A stretch of 64,000 nt of DNA from IMG/VR virus record IMGVR_UViG_3300044825_001064, positions 1 to 64,000 of that record. One strand, given 5' to 3'. This document shows positions 54,549 through 62,054 of this stretch, piece by piece (the stretch's first letter is position 1; each line of letters begins with the position of its first letter). The notes under the pieces were generated by a model. It had not been told where the DNA came from, made no database searches, and saw nothing but the letters and a program-made list of their open reading frames with translations. The DNA is from a virus. A program made the translations under genes and the position numbers.

Positions 54549-54989
54549 TTAATCTACAAACGCTTTCATTTTTTGTGCTGCTTCAAATGATTTAATCTTG
54601 GAGATTACTTCGCGAGCTTGCAGTGTAATAAACACCACGGGCGCGCCATCATCATCTGGCTGCACAACGTAACGATCGCCACCGTATTTGATTGTGCGAA
54701 CTAAGTCGCCTTCTTTGCACCAAGGGCCTTCTGGCCAGGGCTCCAAAGTATCTGGGTTTTTATACGCCAGATTACCAATTCCACGTACTTTGGCTACTGT
54801 TTCGTTAAAACGCAACGTCTGTCTGGTTTCATCCACTAACAGGATTCCACCTTTACTTGTTACTTTTTCCCGGCGTAACTGCACCAGTACTCGGTCACCA
54901 AGAATTTCAACACCCGGATCCACATCTGGAAAGCATTCCTGCTCCGAACGTAAATCTGGCTCATCGTTTTTATTAAAATCAATTGGCAT
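54549..54989 (-). CDS. GroES-like co-chaperonin (146 aa)
   Basis: Cpn10 pattern: ILGDRVLVQLRREKVTSKGG at 29-48, then ILLVDE (mobile loop region), VAKVRGIG, and EGDLVRTIKYGGDRYVVQ at 93-110. The central loop has an insert (NLAYKNPDTLEPWPEG). It could replace host GroES on GroEL to fold the capsid protein, as T4 gp31 does. Position in the head operon between portal and scaffold supports that. No GroEL homologue was seen in the window. Confidence 0.8.
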   Translation of the reverse strand: MPIDFNKNDEPDLRSEQECFPDVDPGVEILGDRVLVQLRREKVTSKGGILLVDETRQTLRFNETVAKVRGIGNLAYKNPDTLEPWPEGPWCKEGDLVRTIKYGGDRYVVQPDDDGAPVVFITLQAREVISKIKSFEAAQKMKAFVD

Positions 54990-55015
54990 ACGCCAATCCC
55001 TTCCGGCACTACGGC

Positions 55016-55207
55016 CTAGTTTTCTTCGTCGTCTTCCGTTAAAATTTCGTTTACAATGTCAAGGGCGGTTTGCAAGCCCTCTATTTTGCCAACGTATTGC
55101 TTATAATCATCAAAAGTATTGATGTTGGTCCCCGCAGTAACGGTTTCTGCTTGGGCCTTAATCTCAGCGCTTACGCGACCGATAATTTCAGAAATAATGT
55201 CCTTCAT
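55016..55207 (-). CDS. Hypothetical helical protein (63 aa), leaderless candidate
   Basis: Acidic helical protein (IISEIIGRVSAEIKAQAETV; ALDIVNEILTEDDEEN). Its ATG is exactly at the conserved A of a promoter motif, so it may be translated from an mRNA with no leader. A shared transcript from the portal side is the alternative. No family was recognised. Confidence 0.6.
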   Translation of the reverse strand: MKDIISEIIGRVSAEIKAQAETVTAGTNINTFDDYKQYVGKIEGLQTALDIVNEILTEDDEEN

Positions 55208-55223
55208 ATTCTAACTAATACGT
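55207..55223 (-). promoter_or_regulatory. Phage promoter motif (one mismatch), leaderless type
   Basis: Minus-strand ACGTATTAGT (55223-55214), TAGAAT, then A of ATG at 55207. First base is A instead of G. Would drive the GroES-like, scaffold and capsid genes. Confidence 0.65.
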
Positions 55224-55249
55224 CGAACAGAATAAATCCGCCCTAAATA

Positions 55250-55468
55250 TTAATATTTTGGACCGAATTGATCTTTTACGTTGCTGTAAGGGCCAACTTT
55301 ACCGGCATTTTTCATTTTGCCTTGTGCTGCGCCTTTTTTCCAGTTGTTGTCGCGATGGCTGCCAGATGGGCCATTGTCGATGTTTTTGTCGCCAGGGCCG
55401 CCGCCGCTGGATAATTTACCTGTTTCTTGGTAAGTCTGTCTAAAGCCTTTTAAATTTTCATCGGCCAT
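55250..55468 (-). CDS. Small Gly/Asn/Lys-rich protein (72 aa)
   Basis: Low-complexity hydrophilic protein (GKLSSGGGPGDKNIDNGPSG; KKGAAQGKMKNAGKVGPYSN). Its start overlaps the portal stop by one base, so it is coupled to portal translation. Probably disordered. No family recognised. Confidence 0.6.
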   Translation of the reverse strand: MADENLKGFRQTYQETGKLSSGGGPGDKNIDNGPSGSHRDNNWKKGAAQGKMKNAGKVGPYSNVKDQFGPKY

Positions 55469-58320
55469 TATTGTGCTCCTGTTGGGGGTGTTGTGGGTTG
55501 TTGTGGGGGTGCTGCTTCTTCAGCTGCTGGCGGCATTGCTTCTTGTGCTGCCGGCGGTGCTGCCTGTTGTGCTGCCAATTCTGCGTCTAATTGTGCTTGA
55601 ATCTGCTGTTGCAATTCTGCTGCTTTGGCGTCAAACACTTTTTGTTGCAAAGCTAGACCATGTTGACGGATATCTGCATCTGCCGCCATAATGGCGTTGA
55701 TTGCGGATGAGTTTTGCTCGTGCTCGAGTTGCGCTTGTTGCTGATCGATCTGAGCATTTGCGTTGATCATTGCCACACGCTCTTTTGCTGCGTTGTTGAT
55801 ATTTGCCATAGCAATATCGGTGGCGTTGCGCTGATTGTCGATATCGGTCTGAGTGCTGTACTTGGTCTGAAGCTCGGCAACTTTCTGTTGCAACTCGGCC
55901 ACACGGATTTCGTAATCCTGTTTGGCTTTTGCCATTTCGTTCTGCATGCGCATTTGAGCTTCTTGTGTTTTGCGCTCTGTCTCGGCCATTTGGGTTTTGA
56001 CAATGGCCGCTGCAGTTGGGTCGTTCATTGCAGCATTCTGTGCCTTTTGTTGGTTGGCTTGCTGAACTTTCTGAGCTAGTGCTTGAATTTGTTGTACGTA
56101 TTGTGCCAACTCTTGCTGCGAGTCTTGATTGACCATTTGTGATGCCAACGCCAACGCTTGTTGTGCGGCTTTGTCCAACGGTTTCTCTTCGTGCAGTTTT
56201 AGAACATCGCTTCCGCCCGAAGCCTGCGCTACCATGCCGCGCATCGACTGCAAGTAATGTAACGTTAAATGCTGTTTGATGTGCTCCAATGCGTGTGGCG
56301 CAAATACGGGTCCAATTACAGGACTTCCGCCATATGCTGGATTGTTTGCATACTCCAAGTGGATGCGAATATGCGCAATATGATCTTGGTCGGGGTACGC
56401 AGCGGCCGGACGACCCATGGTCATCGATACGTTTTCCAGCGCCGGGTTGGATTCGTTTGCGCCTAGTGGGTTTGGTAAAATCTCTTCCGCATCGGGCACT
56501 TTAAGTTGCTTGAGAATGCGCTTGTAAACAGAACGAATGTCAAACATGCCAGGTTGCATTTGGTTGGCCTGTGTGGCCATTTGCAACAGAGCTTGGTTCT
56601 GCGCTAAACGCTGTGTCTCAGAGAAAATGTTGGGATCTGAAACTGGGCGCACGTCATTGTTGTACGCAAAGTCGCGGATCTGAATTTCTTCGCCAGACAA
56701 GTTGTCCATCTCGGACAAATACCAGTGGTTGAGTCTGGATAAAATCTTAAGCGACATTGCTTGACTGCGGTGCAGACGAGCATGAATGCTAGAGAATATT
56801 TTTGCGCCTTGCTCAATGAGTGCTTGCGCTGTGCCAACTGGCATGTTGTTGGTTGCTTCGCCGATCTTTTCTTCGGATGTGGTAACCACACCTTTAGCTG
56901 CATTTGTTAACCAACCAAGCAAATCAAACAGCGTTGATGACGGTGGGTTAAACGGCATCGGCATAGCGATCTGACGAATGTCAGTTACGCCAGGGCCAGC
57001 TTCTACTTCGACGACTTGCGTAGGCTCAATCCGATCGCTCTGACCACTAACTCGTCCAGTCTTGAGCTTAAGCATTGTCTGGCTGTTGTTAATGTGAGCT
57101 GCGTCCAAAAGAGCACGTAGAGCACCAGTAAGGGCAGCAGACAAACCGCCAATAAGATGGGGGAGGCCAATAGCATAAGCACCACGCCAAGGGATGAACT
57201 TGAACTCAACGTACCAATCCAGTTTCTCGAGCTTCTCATCGTTAGCTTCCCAGTTACGACGCAGGGCCAACACTTTGCTGCTGGACTCGTCAATTGTTAA
57301 AATGTACGGAGCGCGACGGCCTTCGGTTAACGGGTCGTCTTCCAATCGCATAAAACATGTGATCTCGTAAACGCGACGCAGTCCGTCAATGTTCTTCGAT
57401 GGCTCTTCACGGCCTTCGATTTTGTTGTTTGCTTTTTCAGATTGTGTTTGATCAGTAAGCGGTGTGTCTGAGGAATAGGAAGCGTCTATGTCACGATAGA
57501 TACCTTGCTCAATACGCTGCTGGTAAATATCTTCGGTGATATCTTGTTGCTCAGTTACACGTTGCGATGTGTAGAAGTTGGTTGATGCGTAAGGTAGAAT
57601 GATATTATCAATCGGCACCCATTCGCACGTTGGGCGCGCCTGTTCGTCATCCCAACGCCATTTAAGAAACTGTGAACCACCAAGTGGTAACTGAGTGAGC
57701 AACTGCTCCATCTCGTCGCGGTATTCGCATACTTGCTCGGTCAACTGCCAGTTCAGGAAGTTAACTTTGCGATCGGCAGTTTCTACTTGCGGTTTCTTTG
57801 CTTCGCTCTTAATATTTGATTTAACAATTCCGTCAGACGGCAAAAGTTCTTTTGATGCAGACGCTGCAAAGTCAACACAAGCCTCTGCCATGACTGGGTG
57901 CACAACTTTAGAGGCCCCGTCAAACGTCGCCCCTCCAGGTGCATCTTTTCCAAGCCCAGTTCGACGCAGTCCTTCTTCGTATTGTTTGTCACGTTGTTTT
58001 CTCGCTTCTTTGTCGACGTCGATGTAGTCAAGGTATTCAGTTGCTAATTGATCAAGTACTCCTTCGTCCATCTCCTCTGCCATGTTGGCATAAAACTCAG
58101 GATCTTTGAGTGGACTTGCTTTTTCTTGGTAGTTGACAATTACAGAACCGTCTTCTAGTTCAATTACCTCTTGCTCTACTTCATCTGAATCTAAACCAAG
58201 TTCGTCCTCGTATGCCTCCATATCGGCATCTTGCTGCATCGCCTCTTGTAGATCTTGTTCTTCCACATCGAGACCTGGCAGATTGGCGCCGGCTTGGATT
58301 GGTAATATTGGATTTGCCAT
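55468..58320 (-). CDS. Portal protein (950 aa)
   Basis: Dodecameric DNA entry ring of the head. Features are an acidic N-terminus and KASPLKDPEFYANMAEEMDE. The wing region contains DGASKVVHPVMAEACVDFAA, and the stem/clip region ADRKVNFLNWQLTEQVCEYR and FVEFKFIPWRGAYAIGLPHL. WLTNAAKGVVTTSEEKIGEA follows near 450. Residues about 710-950 form a Gln/Ala-rich helical barrel extension (QYVQQIQALAQKVQQANQQ), as in P22 gp1, but longer. Residue composition and gene order (TerL-portal) support the call. No clear ribosome site precedes the ATG; the leader has a TTGCTGG/CCAGCAA hairpin. Confidence 0.85.
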   Translation of the reverse strand: MANPILPIQAGANLPGLDVEEQDLQEAMQQDADMEAYEDELGLDSDEVEQEVIELEDGSVIVNYQEKASPLKDPEFYANMAEEMDEGVLDQLATEYLDYIDVDKEARKQRDKQYEEGLRRTGLGKDAPGGATFDGASKVVHPVMAEACVDFAASASKELLPSDGIVKSNIKSEAKKPQVETADRKVNFLNWQLTEQVCEYRDEMEQLLTQLPLGGSQFLKWRWDDEQARPTCEWVPIDNIILPYASTNFYTSQRVTEQQDITEDIYQQRIEQGIYRDIDASYSSDTPLTDQTQSEKANNKIEGREEPSKNIDGLRRVYEITCFMRLEDDPLTEGRRAPYILTIDESSSKVLALRRNWEANDEKLEKLDWYVEFKFIPWRGAYAIGLPHLIGGLSAALTGALRALLDAAHINNSQTMLKLKTGRVSGQSDRIEPTQVVEVEAGPGVTDIRQIAMPMPFNPPSSTLFDLLGWLTNAAKGVVTTSEEKIGEATNNMPVGTAQALIEQGAKIFSSIHARLHRSQAMSLKILSRLNHWYLSEMDNLSGEEIQIRDFAYNNDVRPVSDPNIFSETQRLAQNQALLQMATQANQMQPGMFDIRSVYKRILKQLKVPDAEEILPNPLGANESNPALENVSMTMGRPAAAYPDQDHIAHIRIHLEYANNPAYGGSPVIGPVFAPHALEHIKQHLTLHYLQSMRGMVAQASGGSDVLKLHEEKPLDKAAQQALALASQMVNQDSQQELAQYVQQIQALAQKVQQANQQKAQNAAMNDPTAAAIVKTQMAETERKTQEAQMRMQNEMAKAKQDYEIRVAELQQKVAELQTKYSTQTDIDNQRNATDIAMANINNAAKERVAMINANAQIDQQQAQLEHEQNSSAINAIMAADADIRQHGLALQQKVFDAKAAELQQQIQAQLDAELAAQQAAPPAAQEAMPPAAEEAAPPQQPTTPPTGAQ

Positions 58321-58383
58321 AGATTATTTTGTGTTTGTTGCTGGACCACCAGCAAAATAGAATTGGGTGGACATGGATGCCCT

Positions 58384-58400
58384 TATTTTAACTAATACGC
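58384..58400 (-). promoter_or_regulatory. Phage promoter motif, portal copy
   Basis: Minus-strand GCGTATTAGT (58400-58391), TAAAAT, A at 58384. The predicted RNA begins AAGGGCATCC. The 64-base leader to the portal ATG contains a 7-bp hairpin at 58338-58355. Confidence 0.75.
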
Positions 58401-58419
58401 TATTTAGGCCCATTCCGCC

Positions 58420-59865
58420 CTACTGCGCATACGGATTGGCAAATTTCTTGCGGGAGTTGTCGTCGGCATAGTCGTAGTCCCGTGCTGGTAGGGGGTCAAG
58501 CTGCAGCCAGCCAAGATCGCGCAGATACCGCAGCCCCTGGGACAATGCGTCCACATAGTCGTCGTGGCCGCCGGCCTCTGGAAAGGAACACACCTGCCGC
58601 AGGAACCGTTTGGTCCACGATGCAAACTCGCCTTTTTGGTTCGGGTCTTCTGGAATCCAGACTTTACCTTTGGCAATGAGCGGAGCCACGATGTTTAAAC
58701 GCTGGATTTTATCCGCACGGCCTGGGTTGTATCCCTGCACCGGCACACCGGAACCTTGAAGTTCCTGAATCAAGCTGATACCAGCGGATTTGTCTTCCAT
58801 CAAAATCAAATCGGCTTTGCGACCCTTTGCAAAGTCATTATCCGCGCCATACACGACTTCTTTAAAATCATTGACTACTTTGCGTCGCAACTCTGGGTAC
58901 GACAAATGTTCATCCCAGCAGTCAAGCAAAATGGCCGACATGCCGCCGTCGGTTTGCTCAAAAATTCCCCACACTTCGCACGCGGTGGGGTCGTTTACTG
59001 TTTTTTGTGAGGTTGCTGGGTCGTAGGAAGCAAGCACATACTCCAGCGTTGGTGTCGGTTTGTTGGCCGGCCACATGCGAAACTGTTTGCGCTTGATGAT
59101 ACCAGATTGCTCTGGATCAAGAATCTCACCGTAGATCTCCTGACGGCCAGTGTCGGTGCCTTCGTAGGTCTCAAGCTGTTTGAAAAATGTTTCGGATAAG
59201 TTTTGTCGGTTGTCGTACGATGATGCGTTGACTACGTAGACGTCGCCGCCGATTTTCCCTTCGTTAAGATCGACGATGAGTTCTTTTGGCTTGGGAGTGG
59301 TGGTAATAATCTGCTGCACTCGAGCGATGCGTGGGTCCCTAAGACGGAGGGTAAACTGTACTCCGTCGTAGGCTTCATCGATGTAATCAAACGCACACAA
59401 CTCGTCGAACCAGGCGCCGTGATATTGTTTACCTCGATAACGCTCGGGCTCCGAGGCGGGAATCCCCTGTATAAGAGATCCATTTGTAAGGGTGATTTCA
59501 AAGAGGGACTTGTTGTAATCGCGAATGAGTGACGCGGGAATGATATTGAGAAGTCCGGAGTCCCCCTCGAAACAAGTTGCACGTATATCGTTTGAGGTGG
59601 GAGCGGTGACGAGCCAGCGTGTATTGTCATAAACCCAAGCACGAATGCCAATCCAATGGCTAGCCGTATGCGTCTTCCCCGATCCTCGACCAGCCAGCAT
59701 AAGAAACGTATCATATTCTCCATCTTCAGGTTCTCTTTGATGCGGTAGCGCCTGCAGCGCCCATTTGACCTGCCACATCGTGGCGTCAAGTTGTGGTTTA
59801 GGCCAGTGCTTACGCTCCGCCGCAAATTTTTTCAGTTGTTCTTCTTGTTTTGCTGTTAATGGCAT
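58420..59865 (-). CDS. terL: Terminase large subunit (481 aa)
   Basis: Packaging motor and nuclease. ATPase: Walker A AGRGSGKT (58-65), Walker B AWFDEL (151-156, D154/E155) and coupling motif ITTTPKP (187-193). Nuclease: VLASYDPA (D282), LILMEDKSAG (E357/D358) and GGHDDYVDA near 445 supply the metal-binding acids. All key residues are present, so both activities are predicted intact. The N-terminus (MPLTAKQEEQL) overlaps the Hint-protein stop by 10 bp, and the Hint gene ends right where TerL begins. Confidence 0.95.
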   Translation of the reverse strand: MPLTAKQEEQLKKFAAERKHWPKPQLDATMWQVKWALQALPHQREPEDGEYDTFLMLAGRGSGKTHTASHWIGIRAWVYDNTRWLVTAPTSNDIRATCFEGDSGLLNIIPASLIRDYNKSLFEITLTNGSLIQGIPASEPERYRGKQYHGAWFDELCAFDYIDEAYDGVQFTLRLRDPRIARVQQIITTTPKPKELIVDLNEGKIGGDVYVVNASSYDNRQNLSETFFKQLETYEGTDTGRQEIYGEILDPEQSGIIKRKQFRMWPANKPTPTLEYVLASYDPATSQKTVNDPTACEVWGIFEQTDGGMSAILLDCWDEHLSYPELRRKVVNDFKEVVYGADNDFAKGRKADLILMEDKSAGISLIQELQGSGVPVQGYNPGRADKIQRLNIVAPLIAKGKVWIPEDPNQKGEFASWTKRFLRQVCSFPEAGGHDDYVDALSQGLRYLRDLGWLQLDPLPARDYDYADDNSRKKFANPYAQ

Positions 59866-60848
59866 GCTATAAATCCTTCTCCTACGAGAAAGCTACCCTC
59901 AGGCCCATCCGTTTGGATGTGCACGCAGGCTTGTGGTTTAATTTCTGCAACCGCGCTGATTAATCGCCAGTTTTGTCTTACTTTAATCGGGCGCGGCACC
60001 TGATCCTCGGTTAATTTTAACCTAGTTTTAATCCACAGCACAAATTTCTTCTCAATCGGCTCAAAACTTAGGTTCGTTTTACAACCGAGCGACTCAGCTA
60101 GCATCTGAACCTGACGCGCGAGAACCTCATGCTTCGATGTGAACTGAAACCGATCGCGTTTTGCGTTGTATCTGTTCTTTCTCGCGTGCAAAATCCCCTG
60201 CAGTAGCTCGGTGCGCTGCTCCGGGGACGCGAGCAGGTAGTTGTTCGGTATCTTTGTCGGTATAAACGGCGCCAAATGCTGAGCGACAGACGGTTGAGTT
60301 CTAAATCGTGGCTGAGCCGCGGACCTGGGTCGGCTTTTTAGTGGGAGGTAGCCTGCCTCTTTAAATTTTTCGTCCACAAATTCGGCATGTTGGCGCGGAG
60401 CCTGCATGCTTTGGTCTTTTCTGTGGTTAAAAAACCAAAATCCAAACACAAACGGCGGTACTGGGAGGGGTTGGGTTGGCAGTTTGAGTGGGAATGCAGC
60501 TGGAACCGAGTACAGTTTGCGGTTTTCTCTGCCGGTGAGGGGGCTAGAACGCAAATCCTCCGCTGTGAGGAGCTTGAGTGGGCGCCGAAACCGACGTTTT
60601 CCTTGGTACTGACGCACCCGGCTGCGGTATTTCTCGGTTTCAATGGGCAAAATTAGCTTGTCGTCGCCCCTGACGGACAGCCCATCGTTAAACATCACCT
60701 CATAACAGGTTTGGGCGCGGTACTCTTGTACCAGAGTTACGGTAACTAAATCGCCAAATCGGTTAAACAGGATGTCGCCGACGCGTATATCACACGCCAT
60801 CTTCCAATAGTCAAGGGTTAACACCCTTTCGGTCGCTAGTATCGCCAT
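59856..60848 (-). CDS. Free-standing Hint (intein-like) protein upstream of TerL (330 aa)
   Basis: Looks like an intein without exteins. Residues 8-40 follow the N-terminal splicing block (RVLTLDYWKMACDIRVGDIL, then FGDLVTV), and 49-70 the second block (CYEVMFNDGLSV, GDDKLILPIE), with Lys where the usual His stands. RTELLQGILHARKN near 212 resembles a LAGLIDADG endonuclease helix lacking its acidic residues. The end SFLVGEGFIACH stops after His, so the splicing Asn is missing. Splicing should be impossible. ATG 60848 is preferred to the upstream TTG. I recall similar proteins beside TerL in uncultured aquatic phages. Confidence 0.78.
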   Translation of the reverse strand: MAILATERVLTLDYWKMACDIRVGDILFNRFGDLVTVTLVQEYRAQTCYEVMFNDGLSVRGDDKLILPIETEKYRSRVRQYQGKRRFRRPLKLLTAEDLRSSPLTGRENRKLYSVPAAFPLKLPTQPLPVPPFVFGFWFFNHRKDQSMQAPRQHAEFVDEKFKEAGYLPLKSRPRSAAQPRFRTQPSVAQHLAPFIPTKIPNNYLLASPEQRTELLQGILHARKNRYNAKRDRFQFTSKHEVLARQVQMLAESLGCKTNLSFEPIEKKFVLWIKTRLKLTEDQVPRPIKVRQNWRLISAVAEIKPQACVHIQTDGPEGSFLVGEGFIACH

Positions 60849-61119
60849 AATAATTTTCAAGGACCCAACGGTCCAGCCAACGCCCTAACGGCGCTCGAAT
60901 GTTGTTTTGGACTTTGACTGGCAAATTCTGGATGTTTAGCGCACCATCAGTCAAGCCAAAGCGAAATTCTAAATACCTTCTTGTTTCCCGATCCAAAATG
61001 GCGGCGGGGACGTCTACTGAATCAAAGTTATTCACATCACACACAAGGATGCGCAATCCGACGAACTGTCCAATCGAATTTTCTAATGCACCTTGGATTT
61101 GATAAGCGTACTTGTTCAT
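60811..61119 (-). CDS. Hypothetical protein opening the packaging operon (102 aa)
   Basis: The ATG at 61119 coincides with the conserved A of a promoter motif (leaderless candidate); an in-frame TTG upstream lies inside the motif and is rejected. The product has alpha/beta composition (QFVGLRILVCDVNNFDSVDV) and a basic helix (LGRWLDRWVLENYY). The 3' end overlaps the Hint gene by 38 bp. Position before TerL could suit a packaging accessory role. No family was recognised. Confidence 0.6.
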   Translation of the reverse strand: MNKYAYQIQGALENSIGQFVGLRILVCDVNNFDSVDVPAAILDRETRRYLEFRFGLTDGALNIQNLPVKVQNNIRAPLGRWLDRWVLENYYGDTSDRKGVNP

Positions 61120-61135
61120 ACTCTCACTAATACGC
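61119..61135 (-). promoter_or_regulatory. Phage promoter motif, packaging operon, leaderless type
   Basis: Minus-strand GCGTATTAGT (61135-61126), GAGAGT, then A of ATG at 61119. It marks the left boundary of the non-coding control region. Confidence 0.72.
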
Positions 61136-61295
61136 AAACTAGTGCGTTTTGGCCTATATAACTAAAAATCATATAAACGACAAATTGCATAACCAGAAGT
61201 TTGGATTGACAGGGTAGGCGGGGTAGGCAGCTGTTTTCCAAGTCGCTGCCCCACTTGTAAATTTACTTTTTTTTAAAAAAAAAATAAAAAAATAA

Positions 61296-61435
61296 AAAGA
61301 AGTGTGCCTACTGTGCCAATTTGTAGTTAAGTTGTTGATTTATATAGAAGGGACCCCCAGAGAAGTGTGCCAATTTGCTGCCAATTTGCTGCCAATCTTG
61401 ACCCGAAGTGTGCCAATTTTCATAATGTGAAATGC
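61296..61435 (+). repeat. Second copy of iteron-like region
   Basis: Direct, diverged copy of the block at 1253-1392. AAGTGTGCC occurs at 61300, 61363 and 61406, with CTGCCAATTTGCTGCCAAT between, and the block ends in the same CATAATGTGAAAT site. An A-rich tract (61274-61299) precedes it. The two inverted copies present at 1173-1190 are missing here, but GGGTAGGC is repeated at about 61211 and 61220. Origin or regulator-binding array. Confidence 0.6.
61417..61433. promoter_or_regulatory. Operator-like site
   Basis: TTTTCATAATGTGAAAT, identical to 1373-1389. Confidence 0.48.
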
Positions 61436-61532
61436 TTTATGACTTTTTGTTATAAAAAATTATAGAAACTTGACGGTTTGCACGGGGCCGCCGCGCCGGG
61501 GAGGGGGGTCTGCAAATCGGGGTATCGCTTTG

Positions 61533-61646
61533 TTAGTGAGCACCCACTTCACTATCGAGGCCATTGTGCACCAAATTGGTGCACAGGCAGTCCGCCAATG
61601 CACCAATGTGGTGCATGGCCAGCGCGCGTTAGTGGGCGCTCACTAA
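61533..61646. repeat. TTAGTG-N6-CACT dyads
   Basis: TTAGTGGGCGCTCACTAA at 61629-61646 is a dyad with a 6-base centre. TTAGTGAGCACCCACTT at 61533-61549 is a partial copy. They flank two of the GCACCA palindromes and may bind a second regulator. Confidence 0.45.
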
Positions 61647-61705
61647 CAATCAGGCCGCGCACCAATGTGGTGCAGTGGTGGAGCGGGCGCGCACCAATGT
61701 GGTGC
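61566..61705. repeat. Four copies of palindrome GCACCA-AT/ATG-TGGTGC
   Basis: Sites at 61566-61584 (GTGCACCAAATTGGTGCAC, perfect), 61598-61616 (ATGCACCAATGTGGTGCAT), 61659-61673 and 61691-61705 (both GCACCAATGTGGTGC). Start-to-start distances are about 32, 61 and 32 bp, that is, near whole turns of the helix (3, 6, 3). This is the form expected of dimeric regulator or initiator binding sites ahead of the early genes. Confidence 0.7.
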
Positions 61706-61775
61706 ACGCGGGCGCGAAGGCTGAGCGCTGGGGTGGAGCAGATATTGCAGAGAGCAGAGGCCGAGCGCGCCCCAA

Positions 61776-61816
61776 TATTTCACATTGTGACATTGTCCAA
61801 GTATTTCACATTGTGC
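61776..61816. promoter_or_regulatory. Two operator-like sites before the early genes
   Basis: TATTTCACATTGTGA (61776-61790) and TATTTCACATTGTGC (61802-61816), spaced 26 bp start to start. Same family as the sites before primase-helicase and SSB. No promoter could be placed with confidence between here and the ATG at 61891. Confidence 0.5.
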
Positions 61817-61890
61817 AACCACATTGGCGGCGGCCGCGCTAATATGTACTCATACGCGTAATTGATCGCGGATATTTGGAGGGTTTAATT

Positions 61891-62037
61891 ATGACAATAT
61901 GGTTTGTAGTAAAAAGCGGCGGAAATGTTTTCAAATTTAAAACCTTAAAAGCAGCGCGGCAGCGCGCTCAATTATTAAATGCAGCTAGCAGCAGCGCCGG
62001 CGCATTTACAATTATATCTCGCGAAGTAACCAAATAA
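61891..62037 (+). CDS. Small early-region protein (48 aa)
   Basis: First gene of the right-end plus-strand cluster, with TTGGAGGG 7 bases before ATG. The product begins MTIWFVVKSGGNVFKFKTLK and ends GAFTIISREVTK, with a basic helix between. It is a compact beta-alpha-beta-like small protein. Small first early genes of phages often act on the host. No family recognised. Confidence 0.6.
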   Translation: MTIWFVVKSGGNVFKFKTLKAARQRAQLLNAASSSAGAFTIISREVTK

Positions 62038-62054
62038 TAAGGAGGGCTCAAACC

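Noticed and set aside
59856-60848. Active homing intein inside TerL
   Set aside because: TerL is complete by itself in a different frame. The Hint protein lacks the residues needed for splicing.
61566-61705. Palindromes as a CRISPR array
   Set aside because: Copies are short, unevenly spaced and perfectly dyadic, and no cas genes are present. Operator or initiator sites fit better.
61478-61861. Reading frame of 127 codons across the palindrome region
   Set aside because: It reads through the palindromes and dyads, has an irregular Cys/His/Arg/Trp-rich product and no ribosome site. The region is better explained as control DNA.
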